A DNA stretch of 64,000 nt, taken from positions 62,001-126,000 of the forward strand of contig JALLLT010000042.1 of the NCBI GenBank assembly GCA_025266875.1. The letters run 5' to 3'. This DNA is from Fennellomyces sp. T-0311. Lineage: Eukaryota; Mucoromycota; Mucoromycetes; Mucorales; Lichtheimiaceae. Below, in pieces: positions 22,561 through 34,777 of this stretch (its first letter is position 1; every line of letters begins with the position of its first letter). The notes under the pieces were generated by a model that saw only the letters and a list, made by a program, of their open reading frames with translations, was not told the origin of the DNA and ran no database searches. Position numbers and translations under genes: made by a program.

Positions 22561-24734
22561 AGTAAGTCTAGTAGATTCAGTCAGTTGTACTATACATGGT
22601 GATGCCAAGTCAAGCCATACCTCTCTTCCTCATCGGAACGGGATCCCAATCCGTTAGCATCTCCTTGACGCCCTCCATTCTCCCTGCTATCAATGATCAG
22701 CTAATCATTCGGCCGTTTGTAAGCTCCTTTATACCGTACCCGTCGGGATTCATTAGACTCTTTTGGCTACGAAGCACTCGATTTGTCTTGACGTATGTTT
22801 TGCGAGGTCGGCCAGCAATTCTAAGGGAATCATATTAGCTTATCAACAATATTCATAGGAATACACTTACGTTTTTGTTCCATTGGTCTCAAGAGATAGG
22901 CTATTACTACGATATAGAAGCAGTGTCAGTAACGTTTACCAATCCCAGCGATATAATTTACACTTCCTGTTCCCGATTCTCCTTCTCGAGACTTGAGTTT
23001 TCAGTCCTCTCAACGTCGCCTGCGCCTGCACGACCACTTGGCATTGCATATATAGAAAAGTTGTGAGTAGCTTTATAAATGCATGTCTAAACGGTGTATA
23101 TCCTTACGCTGCCAATCTTCCAGATGTCCCATAGTTTCTAATACAACTTGGAGTCAGAGTACATACATACCATCATTATACTCATCCCAAATACTTACCG
23201 TGTGTATTGACTTAATAAGAACTGCATCGAAGAACTTCTGAAATAGAATGTGAGAGAGCGACGTTTAAAAAGATCGTCATACAATACTTACTGATTTGCT
23301 TGCGATGGAGATGATCTACAGATATAGAAGTTAGAATAAGCACAAAATGTGGTTATGTCTACAATACTGTGGCTGTGGAGTGGAGTATGCTGTATGCGTA
23401 GCCGAGTTCACATGATTAGTGCTATAGTATAAAAGTGGAAAGAAAGTCGGTGCATTTCAGTGTGTCCCCTTCCAAATATCGCTTCAGTTTACGAGCTACT
23501 CACTTGCATCTGGGCTGGGCTCCGTCTGTCGATGGAGATGGGTCACTGATTTCTGTACGTTAGCGAATATATCACACGAAAAATACAGTGTTTACTGACC
23601 TCGATTGACCTTGCAGACGTGACATGCTGTATGATGCACAATACTATTAGAAATTGATTCCATTGTGGTAAGAAAGATCGAAAACTACCCAGAGTGGAGG
23701 TTTTGCTGAAAGGGGCTGAATGGCTGTTGGAGCAATCTTGAATAGCCAGCGGTTTGTGGTGGCACTGTCATGTCTGGATAGCGCGGACATTGTGGATCAA
23801 ATTCTGAACAAGGATAGCTTCTTTGGTACTGTGGGTCAGGAAAGGTTTCGCTGTTGCATTCAATGTCGTGAAGTGTATGACCGTTGGATGTTGTGTACAT
23901 CAATGGCGAATGGTGTGTTTGTTGCTGTTCCATATACGTGCCATCCACAGGTCCGAATGTTGACAAAGAGTGTATGGACGAAGATGCTTCCGGTAGCGTA
24001 CTCGAGGCTCCTGGTCCAGACTGTGTACCGATCTGAGTCACCTTTGGTGCTCCAGCAGTTGGTGATTCAGACATTCTACTTGACAGTCGGGGAACTCTTT
24101 TTGCTTGCCTGTCGTTTTCAACCCGCGGTCTTTCGTAGCATGCGTTATTTATTTCGTTTAATATGCGATATAATTACCTTTTCGCGGGTCGATTGTCTGA
24201 TGCCCTTGTGCGATAGTGCTTTTTGTTATCCCATTTTTGTGAAAGGATGTGCTTGGATGCCCAGCTGGCTTCGCATAAGTCGAAACGAACACTATACTTA
24301 TCCTTAACGACAGCTTCAAAACCGGACATTGTTGGCACTGTCTCAGTTTTAAGTTTCGCCCATGTTAGGTTGGGTGCTGCGTCACCTCGCGATTCCTTCA
24401 AAGCCAGGATGCTGAGATCTGCGTGGTGTTTGATAGAACCAAGGATTCCTTCAAGTTGGGACTCGCTCATAGTGGGATCTGACTTTTTGATAACTGTTTT
24501 GATGTCTTCTTCATGTACAGTGGCCGGTTTGCGTATAACTGTTTCAACACGGTTAACCTCTTGTGTTGCTTCAGAGCTCCGAAGTCGCGATTGTTGACGA
24601 TCAACCAGGGCGTTGGTGATTTGCTGTTGTGTTTGGACTAGTGTTCTCATGTCGGCGCTCATGTCGTTCATTGCTAATCCGAGCGTGCTGATTGCGTCCG
24701 CCAACTTTTTAGTAACGGTGTCTGTGCTTTCCAT
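22560..24734 (-). CDS. accessory gene of CMC element B (coiled coil, multi-exon)
   Basis: This protein is not recognisable by name. Exon 1 (24734-24178) starts MESTDTVTKKLADAIS and forms a coiled coil (MNDMSADMRTLVQTQQQITN). Then come a charged helical segment and FDLCEASWASKHILSQKWDNKKH. Exon 2 (24129-23689) joins with matching phase and is Ser/Pro/Gln-rich (TLPEASSSIHSLSTF, TVPPQTAGYSRLLQQ). Smaller exons probably continue toward 22.56 kb, including a Cys/His piece (ACHVCKVNR) near 23,620, but I could not fix their borders. It is divergent from transposase B, with 91 bp between start codons, so they probably share a promoter. No premature stop in exons 1-2. A DNA-binding helper of the transposase is likely by analogy only. 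Confidence 0.55.
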
Positions 24735-24825
24735 GTTGAAAAAGTTATGGAAAGAAAAAAGAGGCGGAGAAATTATTTTACCGCCAAGCACAAGCAATTG
24801 CATGAATAGGCTCTGCCTTGACACA

Positions 24826-27800
24826 ATGGCCCAGTGCAGTATATGTGATCATTTCTACTCCCAAACACGATTGGAATCCCACGAGCTTCAATGTTTTATG
24901 GATACATATTCTTCTTATCTGCAAGCAAGTATTGGAGATCAATGTAATGTTCTCATTCTTACATGCCCAACAGCGGATCCCGCCCGAGGTGCTGACACAC
25001 ATTACCGGAGCACCAGAAGACTTACCATCGCAGATCAGTTTAAATGACGAGTTTAATTTAGGTAATAGTGTAAAAAGGTCAGTAGCTTAGAATGCAGAGC
25101 ACTTATTTATTTTTGCAGGAGAAGAAATTATGAGTGCTGCCGGTGATATAGCACAGTACCACGAAGAAGACTACTTGAACGACACCGCTTGCGACTTTTA
25201 CGGATTCAGCTATTACTACGACGATTACGACGACGATATTTACTATGATGCACTCGAACACCCCTTGGAAGATATCGACTGTGAATTGCAGTGACAACGT
25301 CCTGCCCAGGTTGAGCAACTTGAAGCACCTCAGAGTTCTCAACAGTCGACATCAGAAGCAGACATATATCTATCTGAGCAGCCTTATGACAATAATCCAC
25401 TAATATTCAACGCTAATGTGCCTCGCGCACTCACACCGGTTGAGAAGACGAGTATTGATTTGTATCATCTTATGAAGCAGCAGAACGTTAGCCGTGCTAC
25501 CTATGAAAAAATAGTGAAGTTTTTCAATGATTGGATTGCAGATGAATCATTTGGTAAGCACTTGCGCTCTTTTATACAGTACACAGAAGCCACTTCTGAC
25601 AATATTTTATAATTAGTACCGTCACCGTTATACTCAAAACACCGGGCGGAAAAACTCATGACAGACTTGTATCCAGTCGAACCAGTGAATATGGATTTGT
25701 GTCCGAACAACTGTGGTATACTGCAGAATGGTTATTGCATTAGCTGCCAATATCAATATGTTGAAAGCCAAGGGGAACCTGAGCCGGAAACAATGACTTA
25801 CTTACCACTCACTATGCAACTTGTAATGCTCCTTGGCCGGCCACGGACAAGAGATCTCCTCCTTTACCGCTCACAGCATATGTCTGACACCGAAACCTTC
25901 AATGATATCTTTGATGGAGACTACTATCGTGAAGACTGCCAGCGGGAGCTGTTTACTGGCGACTATGATATTGCTCTATCTGTCTTTATCGATGGGTTCA
26001 AGCCATTCCATCACTCAAGTGTATCAATGACTTTGGTTCATATTGTTATTTTAAATCTCCCTCCCGAAGAGCGGTAAGTGTCATATGTGACTGTCACCTT
26101 TTTTAATAACGAACTCTCGATCAGATATTTGGAGAAAAACATGATTCAATTGGCGATAATTCCAACTGCTAGTAAATCCGGGAACCTATTTTCATTTCTG
26201 ATGCCTTTCTTCGACGAATTGAATATACTCCAAAAGCGCGGCATTATGGTCACAGGAACTGACAACGTTATAGTATATGCAAAGGCGCATTTAATGCTAG
26301 CTTCTGGTGATATTCCTGGGGCGGCCGCCATATGTGGACATAGCGGTCACCAATCGCGCTTCGGCTGCCGAGTATGTCTTATCGAAACAATCACTACAAA
26401 AAGCACCAAGGGAAAAGGGAGTGGTCAGTACTTTGCTCGCGCTGATCTTGCTCAAGAGCGAAGCGCCCAGTCCTATAAAGATGGAGATCCAGTAAGTGGT
26501 TAACATACAAATATCAAGGGTTCGAACTAAGGCAGATAGTAGACACATGGCCTAAGTGCGACTCCGTTCGCACAGTTTGATGCTTTCCGCGGTGGTTTCC
26601 ACTTCGGCCTTGACGAAATGCACTTACTGGGTTGCAATCTGGCGCCCCATATTTGGAAACTTTTGGACCAGCGTTTGGATACCTGTTTTGCGCTTTCAAA
26701 ATCTCGCTTGCAAGCAATTGGCCATGCCATCCAAGCTTCCAAAAGCAATATCCCTGATGCTTTTGAAGGGCGCCTTCAAGGTATGTCTAGTATGATACAA
26801 GAAGGTAATATATATATTTATTTATGTATTCTAACTTTCTACGTATTTACACATAGATATATTTCGACATCCAAAACAAGCTCGTGCCGTTGATTGGATT
26901 GATGTATTACAGTATGTCATGCCTACACTACTTATCGAGGAATTGGAGGAATACAAATGCGAACCCGTGGCAATATCTGCACTTATGGCACTACTCAAAG
27001 CATGCTGCCTATCTTTATCTTGGGAGATAAAGTACGCGGAAGTAGAAGAAATAGATAGGTATAGCTACTATCAAATTGCTAAATGTTATACGCAGCTATG
27101 ATTCACATAGTAGTTTTAACTAAGATTGCTGAAGGAATGGCACCAATTTGCATCAGGAAACCTTCCCATCAACACGTATACAGCCAATGTACACTACCTC
27201 ACACATCTAGCCATGGCGATACGGCATTTGGGGCCTCCAAGAAGCTACAGTGCGCGACCAATCGAACGAATTATTGGGCTATATAGCAGGCGAATCAAAT
27301 CTAAAGTCAAGCCTGGTGTGAATGCTGGAAATGAACTGCTGCGAATATCAGCCTGTCGTGATTACGAGCGATCTCAGTGCAATGATGATATCTATGCTGA
27401 GACCTCTGAATATCAAAGAAAGTCAAAGTCTATATATGCCATATCGATGCAAAAGGAGGATCCAGAACTATGGGATGTTGATCGGGTAACTCTGAACAGC
27501 GATATATTCCATACTCCAACAAGAATCAACATCACCCTCTACCTCAGACGATATTGGAAACGAACTTTGAATCTACAACGCTTACCGGAGATTTCCGAAT
27601 CAATTACTATTGGGAAGCAAATGTTGGTATCTGGCAACTTATACGATTCAGTGCTTTTTAAAAGTGAGAGAGGAACGCTCCTGTCGACATTTGTGAAACT
27701 GAGCTTACCGGTGACCAGCGACAATACAGAAAATCCCGTGCAGATCACCACTTGCTGGTGTGGATTTTTTGGTGAAACGATTGTCTTTTTCTCTCATAGG

Positions 27801-28127
27801 CATGAAGGTATGTACGTATATATTACTCGATCCCATTTTACTGATAAAACAGCATTATTCCTAGGTCAGGAGAAAATTCTTGTACTCCTTCGAGTTTATA
27901 CGGAAGTTAAAGAGACCACTTATGGTATGCCATATTCTCAGCTACATGGTCTAACAACGCAAAATCCGCACTTCTCGAGTAAGTTTTATGTCACAGAAGC
28001 AGAGAATTTGGATTGCTTGGCTGGTCAGCTGCAGTCATCAGTTACTCCAAGTCGTAAATACTTTATATATCCCGGAATGATACCAGGAAACGTCAAAGTG
28101 GGAGAAATAACTAAAATTGCTAATTGA
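24826..28127 (+). CDS. CMC (TNP2-like) transposase B, nearly intact
   Basis: The frame starts MAQCSICDHFYSQTRLESHE, a C2H2-type zinc finger. An acidic, Tyr-rich linker and SIDLYHLMKQQNVSRATYEK follow. The TNP2 core has DLCPNNCGILQNGYC, LSVFIDGFKPFHHSS, NMIQLAIIPTASKSGN, AHLMLASGDIPGAAA, a CRVC motif and FRGGFHFGLDEMHLLGC. Next are a helical segment near 26,900 and YTANVHYLTHLAMAIRHLGP with RPIERIIGLYSRRI (DUF4218-like). The C-terminal exon ends GEITKIAN at 28127. About ten short introns are inferred. One TGA (25292-25294, after CELQ) interrupts the linker, otherwise the gene reads through. It is divergent from the accessory gene. Exact exon ends were not all fixed. Confidence 0.7.
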
Positions 28128-29058
28128 AAGCGCCACAAATATACCGATGCTATAAATTCAACTTTATCACACAAACATCAACCTGAATTCACGTTTAGAG
28201 TAAAGCCAGAAGCACTTCGAGGAAACCACGCAAGTTTTTTTTTATATAGATCCACGCACATTGATCTCTTTAAAAACCATGGCAATGATTATTAAGCTAA
28301 ATTCACGCGTATCCATGCATTAAAGTAAAACCACAAAAACTTGATGAAAAGCACGAGCACGATTCCACATTTATTCACGTAGACGTTCTGGTAAAAAAAT
28401 ATAACAACAGCCATTGATCTAAATGCAAATATATTCACGAACAGGTTACAAAAAGTAAAGAGATTTAAAGTGTATTGACGGTCAATCAATACCACTTTTC
28501 CCATGGTGCATAGTAATAAAATAAAATAAACGTTTTGAATACCATTTTGTATAAATCGGTTATGCAGTTGTAGCACATCCTTAAGTTACATCGTTTATTT
28601 AATTCTGAGTAGAATTTTGAATACCATCCAATATCCCCCAGAAAATCTAAAGCGGTCTGAAATCCATATGTATCTAAAAGTCATTGTCGATAAAATGAAA
28701 TGAAGTGATTTATTTGCAAGAATTCAATATTAAAAATATTTACCATTCGATGAATAGAATTCAGGAATTGCCTTCACATATACCTTCTGCAGATATCTAT
28801 TTCTCGCTGAAGGATATAAGGAATAGACTTTTATATTTCGGGAACTTGTGACACCTGTCCCCACCGTCCCACATGTTTAAGGCATAGTGACACTTTCCCA
28901 CAGCTTCAGGTATCCTTAAATAGTAGGGGACATGGGCAATATTGGGAGATATGGTGAATATCGGAGATATTGTACTTTAGCTTCTTTCTAGATATATATA
29001 TATATGGTAGGTTGTGTCCCAAGGTTGGCGATATTGGGAGATATTGGAGATCTTGGTA
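28128..29058. other. non-coding 3' flank of CMC element B
   Basis: No gene was seen. It holds several TTCACG phrases (28,185-28,440) and AATTTTGAATACCATCC near 28,613, an inverted match to 11,613. The CTCCAATATCTCCC-type motif occurs inverted near 28,935 and 29,032. Some of these probably form the element's right end. The 1-kb element copy 2 inserted into the last motif. Confidence 0.4.
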
Positions 29059-30081
29059 GGGTTCTCCATTCGGGTTTTCAAGTCGGGTATCTACTGACTC
29101 GTACCCGACCCGAAAAAAGTTGACTCGTACTCGTCAAATACCCGAAAAACTCGAAAACTCGTACTCGAAACCTGACTCGAAAATGATACAATGACTTAGG
29201 TGCAATCAGCGTAAAAGTAGCAAAGATCACAGAAATCAAGCTCAATGTGACAATGTCAAGCATAAAAATAATTATACTGGTATAAAATGGATCTACATTG
29301 GCTTGAAACAGATATCAATAAGAGGCAAACACTGAATTGGAGGCATGTGAAAAAGACACAATCTTCAATATTATGGTGAGAGAGAATGGATCGAGAAAAA
29401 CAGTAAATTCCGTGAGAATCGAATATGTCTTTATTATGTTAACGGTTCTCTCTATTTATATTGCTCGCAATAAAGCTCATAATCAAATAGCCGTGGTCGG
29501 GAGGATGCCATATCGTATAGCTGACACAGCGATGTTTCTAGACTTCTTGGAAGATCTAGTCATGCCGTAAGGCTGTCAATGTATTATTCAGGTACCATCA
29601 TACGTTTATCCGGTAGTGCCGACTAGCTAGTACCCTGGATATCACAAATATTGTTTTACTATTGTTGTTGTTGTAAGTGGCACATATCATGACGATGACA
29701 ATTGCCAACGGGAAATGAATGGAGGTAGCAGGTAATAGAAGTATGGTTTGGCACAAAAATCATTTTCTAGCTTATTTTATAACCAACTTCATTTGCATAT
29801 GATTAAGCTTATTCATAAATGACACTGACACATGCCTTTAGTAACCACTCTGTAAATAAAACTTAATTATCAAGTGCAGCTATACATTACTTTCCATTGC
29901 TATATATCCCGGATACATCTGCCTCCTATGTATTATCTTGTACATATAACTAGCCGAGTCGAGTCGGGTATTTCAAAAAAAACTCGAAAACACAACGAGT
30001 CGAGTATTTGTCGACTCGTACCCGACTCGTCATGCCGAGTATCGAGTCGGGTACGAGTATTCGGGTATATTGGAGAAGCCT
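29059..30081. mobile_element. 1-kb MULE-like non-autonomous element, copy 2 (inverted)
   Basis: It is nearly identical to copy 1 in reverse orientation, with a 9-bp duplication AGATCTTGG (29050-29058 and 30082-30090). The ends are TAGGGTTCTCC and GGAGAAGCCT. The nested LTR is at 29372-29646, flanked by AATAT (29367-29371 and 29647-29651). The near identity implies recent movement. Confidence 0.87.
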
Positions 30082-30090
30082 AGATCTTGG

Positions 30091-31560
30091 AGATATTTTT
30101 GACGATAGTGCACTGACAAGATCTTTATACAATTCCTTCCACGACGATTCGTCACTAAATTCATCACCTTTCTTTTCTTTACTGCACATAATATGCCCGG
30201 TCAATCTTCTGAGTCTATACAGCATCTATCAAAAAAATTGAGTGTGCCAATGATATGGGCTGCAAAAGTAAAATCGCTTACTTGACAAACAATCAGACTT
30301 ATTGTTTCCTTTGATAACACCGAGGGAGCAGGTTTGAGTCGAGGCCCAGCACCTTTCCTATTAAGCAAAGTGTACTCAATACACTTGGTAATAGCAGAGT
30401 TGCATAGAAAGCGACTATTTTCTTTGTAGTTCTTGCGCAGTATCCTAACATCAAAGCAAAAGAGTTTGGGAAATCAGTGAACTATACCATATTTGGATAT
30501 GATTTACCTTCGACTTTACATTAAGAACAAGTATAGCTCATCTCTTGTTCTGCCACTTGACACGTTGTGGAAACCATATTCCTTTAGCCATGTATTCACG
30601 GCACTATGTAGATTGCTACGCCGGTTGTTGAGGATGCTGGAATATTTTAATATAACTGTGGTAAGTAGAAGAGATGGCGGGATTTCTGGAACACATAAGG
30701 TAATATACTTACTCTTGCTACAGTTTCCCCAGACACACCAGGCGAGTATCTACTTTCATCATATCCTCGAATTCGAAAAACAGCGCAGTGACTATTTCTC
30801 TCTATAGTCAGATCGTCTGGAAAAGCATCACGTGTGTAGCAATCATAAGCTACTGCTTCCTTAAACTTTGATCATTCCGATGATTCAGTAGAAATGGTTA
30901 CTGAGGTTCTAAAGATAAGCATTAAGATTGTCGTCTCCAGCAATCAAAGTTATATACAATCCTTGGATTGTATGGAGTATCAGGAGGCAGCACAGTAAAA
31001 TTCGGGACTACGCCTTGTTGAGAATTTGGCGTGTCGAGCCTATCAAAAGCAACGTATTAGAATATTGGTAGGCAAAATGGCTGGAAACAACCACGCTATC
31101 CCTTACACACTCAAATCTTCTTGTAAGCTGCCTCCATCTACTGAAGTGATATTATTTCTGTCATTCAGTTTGAAATTCTCTAAGAAGTTCTTGGACTTTT
31201 AGAGAGTTCAACTTGTAAGTGCACAGCATTTTATAGAGATCTACATCCTTGTCATTACCCTTGGTCAGTGTGTCAGGAACACCACTTGTACATTCTCTAT
31301 CCTGAAAAGAGTGGTGGTCATCATCATCACCTTGTCTGTGGCCCCACTCCCTTGTTTTTTTGTCTTCACAATATCAGCAATGAAATGACAGTAGTAAGTG
31401 GATCACAATGTTGATACGCATTACAGCAGCTAGTAGTGCTTACAGCTTTTCCTCTTCTTCTGCACCCTTGGTTCTGTTTTTTCCGCATACCTTTTTTCTT
31501 TCTGCTGCGCACTCTTGTTTACTTTTGGCATGCTGCGGCAGTCTGGGTACATTAAAGAGA
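30091..31560 (-). pseudogene. degraded accessory-type gene of a CMC element C
   Basis: Short coding-looking pieces on the minus strand are separated by stops and possible introns. They include a start MPKVNKSAQQKEKRYAEKTE at about 31521, DRECTSGVPDTLTKGNDKD with YKMLCTYKLNSLKVQELLRE (31,310-31,160), FFEFEDMMKVDTR near 30,760, and MLYRLRRLTGHIMCSKEKK near 30,220. I recognise no domain. Its position, divergent from a TNP2-type N-terminus at 31659, is the same as the accessory genes of elements A and B. The 1-kb element copy 2 abuts its 3' end. Confidence 0.35.
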
Positions 31561-31658
31561 AAAGAAAGAAGGTCACGTCAAATTATTTCGCGTTCTTAAA
31601 TCACTTTTCGCGAAACTTCGCGTCCCTTTTTTTACTGCTCTTGTGCTCAATCGCATAG

Positions 31659-32440
31659 ATGTATTATTGTAAGAACGACGCTTGCAAACACTTAAAGCCG
31701 TATACCACACTGAGGGGTCGCATGACCCATGTCAGATGTTGTCATTCCAATTCACCCATGGGAAGTGATGCTGGATTCCAATCCGCAGCACCCCAGATCT
31801 CAAGCGAACATTCGTCTTCTCAAATTGCAAGTATTTATGAAAGGCTGCATAAATATATGTATATTAAGCATAGTTTAAATAGGACACTTATATTGACATG
31901 GACTATGATTATGGACATGGAACTGCCGATAATAACATGTTAATTAAGCAAAATAATGCAGCTGATACACAAAATTGTCCCACAGCCCTTCATAAAGGTG
32001 ACTAGTAACTAGGTATCTTTATTTTAAGTCACTGACATCAGTTTAAAGAAATAGTTGGATTCAAAGCAGAGCCATATGGGATTGTACCCGGAAATGATTC
32101 GCAAGACCTTTGTCTCAGTGAGCTTGAATACTGTGTTGCATCCTACGCCACAGAAAACGAGTTGTCAAAAAGCTCATATACCGGATTTGTGAAAATATTA
32201 GTATCCTTACTCGACAAGCTTCAGCACTAAATTATTCATAGTCTCATTTCATTGATTGGTTCTGTCATTGAACACTGTTCTGGGGCTAGTACTCAACCAG
32301 ATATATCTATACAGAGTATTGAAAGCTTGAACTATAAGATAAACCTTGGGAATAAGTCCAGATACAGTATCGTAAGTATACTCCTATTGTCGAACATTGT
32401 CTTATCTGCTACTAATTTGGTATCGTCATACGTTCATTAA
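31659..32440 (+). pseudogene. N-terminal fragment of CMC transposase C
   Basis: It starts MYYCKNDACKHLKPYTTLRG with THVRCCH, a zinc-finger-like start in the position of the finger of transposase B. A further piece (FKEIVGFKAEPYGIVPGNDS, ELSKSSYTGFVKILVSLLDK, 32,040-32,230) resembles the linker segment of B that contains SRATYEKIVKFFNDW. Nothing of the catalytic core follows before H4 at 32923, so the copy is truncated. Confidence 0.45.
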
Positions 32441-32922
32441 TTAGCCATTGTTATGCCATATCTCTATCGATTTAGACACAACTGAAAATTTGACAAGAAT
32501 AGCTTGTCTTAATGAGTTTTTCGTATAATACCTAAACACAGGTTAGTAACCTAAAAGGTTAGTTAAATTGACCACAGGAGTTTGACACGACGTGTGGTGA
32601 ATTTGCCGGCCTGATCCACCGTCACGTGAGCTGGAAAGGCAGGGTTGCTCATCGTTGGTGTAACCGCTCTTCCCCGCCTTTGCCTTTTTGTCACTCTTTT
32701 CCCACAGTCTCTTTTTCTTTTTGACGTCCCTTTTACCTCTTTCCTGCACTTTAACCTTATGTTACCATTTTCTTCTATGCATGGTCCCTCATTAATTATG
32801 CTGACTTTTCGATCCACGTACTGTCCCTTCCATGTTACTTCCTTTTTGGTACTTCTTTATGCTTATGTCTTGGTTTCTCACGTATTCACGCTCCTCCAGT
32901 CATTCTTTTATCTTCCTTCATT
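32441..32922. other. spacer left of H4
   Basis: No gene was found. Sequence from about 32,560 is richer in GC and pyrimidines and looks unrelated to the CMC fragment. It ends in the ATT duplication (32920-32922) of H4. Confidence 0.4.
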
Positions 32923-33095
32923 GGGTGCTCACACCGGTGCAATTAATTTTTTTTTAGCCTTTTGCCGTAATACGCTTTTTGGTAGCTTGGTGTCACAGAT
33001 TAGGTCACATGTGCTCCACAAAGGCTGAGGTGGTTCAAAAGTGTTAACATACCCTCCACAGGCCTCGGCCTACAGTTTAACCTGACACTTTTACA

Positions 33096-34701
33096 ATGAC
33101 AATCCTCGATGACACGATGATCTTTTACACCACTCAAATTCAAGTGAACAACATAATGATTGAACTCTTGATCGCTGAGGATGAGAGAAATAATAGTCGC
33201 TTGGAGCAAATCGATGAAGAAGACAATGTAGTTCTTACGGCACTCGCTTACCAATATCTCGAATTTGAAAGCATTTCGTTCGAATGCATCGCGAACATTG
33301 CCATGCAGTCGTCTCTTGCGATGAGAATCATTTATCAAGATATTTTCTATGAGATTTTCCGCGCGTCCCCCGTTTTCATGACAGCAGTTTCAGTTCGTCG
33401 ACCACGTCAACGAACTTATCAGACATATACTTGGTGGACTGTTCACCATCCAAGCTTAAATGACAACATCAATACTCCAGAAAACGATAGGTTCAAGACC
33501 CACTATCGTATTACCCTTGCAGCGTTTGAACGACTAGTGAATGTACTGTCACTCTGTCCAGAGTATGCGGTCAGCGCTAGTCGCGGTGGTTATCCCACGG
33601 AGGTGCAAGTAGCGGTCGTGCTTTGGCGGTTTGCCAATGCGCTCTTTGGCTTCCGTCTCTTGAAAAACATGCTGGGTATCACTGATGGATCTGTCAACAA
33701 ATTCACCAATCGTTTTGTCAAAGCAATGACACAAATCGCTCCACAATTCATCAACTGGCCATTTAACGACAGTGAACGCACAACAGCTATTGCCCAGGGT
33801 TTCGAGAGCTTAGGTGGCCCACAATCGCGGCGTCTTCCACGTGTGATAGGTGCTATGGATAGCAAGTTGGTAGTTATCCAAAAGCCAAAAGAACACGGAA
33901 ACAGATTTGTGGATCGCAAAAACAATGCGTCTCTTTTGTTGCTTGCTGTCTGCGACTACCAAAAGCGCTTCACTTATGTTAGAACTGGCGAATCTGGTAC
34001 ATATTATACAATATATCAATAGGTGATGTAATAAGTGCTGTATTCTGTAGGACGCGTACACGATGCACGAGCATTTACGTCCAGTGCATTATATCAGAAC
34101 TTGATCAACATGCCAGAAAGCATGTGCATGGACGGTACATACATCATCGCAGGTTAGTTGATTTAAAAATGTAATAGTTCACGATGAAGTTGATTGTTGA
34201 ATGCTACTAGATGCTGCATTTCCTTTAATGCCTAAGGTCCTGACACCTTTTTCGCAGAACTTGACGAATGCTCTTCACAAACAGTTCAACACGATCTTCT
34301 CGGAAACAAGAGGTAAGATTGAACACGCGTTCGGTGCTTTGGTTTCTCGCTGGCGTACCTTGTGGAAGCACTTTTATATGCTCGATGAAGAACGTATGGC
34401 TAGTACCATTCTTGCTTACTGCGTCCTACATAATATATGTATCGATGCCAACGATGTTGAAGAGGAAGAGTCGACACCTACGCACAGTGACGTAGAAGCT
34501 GTATATGAGCAGTTTGAAGCCGATGATGATCGCCATGGTTCAGGCGGTGATGCTGTAATCGTAAGTTTACCAGCAGATCGATCTGAACGCTTCCCCATCT
34601 TGTCCTCTCAAGAAGCAAGAAGACAGCAAAACCAGCTAAGAGCCGATGGTCATGCACTTCGACAAGCTCTTTTGGAGCAGCTGATACCACAAGCTAGATA
34701 G
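33096..34701 (+). CDS. Harbinger transposase of H4, intact
   Basis: Three exons (33096-33996, 34051-34152, 34211-34701) give 497 residues. The middle exon is 102 nt, exactly as in H5. An N-terminal helical region is followed by HYRITLAAFERLVNVLS and GYPTEVQVAVVLWRFAN. The DDE core has D in VIGAMDSKLVVIQKP, D in YIIADAAFPLMPK and E in GKIEHAFGALVSRWRTL. The C-terminus is acidic, then Gln/Arg-rich. All catalytic residues, splice sites and phases are sound. The start at 33096 is the first ATG of the open frame. Relationship to H5 is close, with the same order and many shared motifs. Confidence 0.9.
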
Positions 34702-34777
34702 CAGGTCAAAGAGCGAAAGTCAGTAATACCATTTATGATTATACCTAGAGTATTTTTAATGGCCAATAACACTATTT

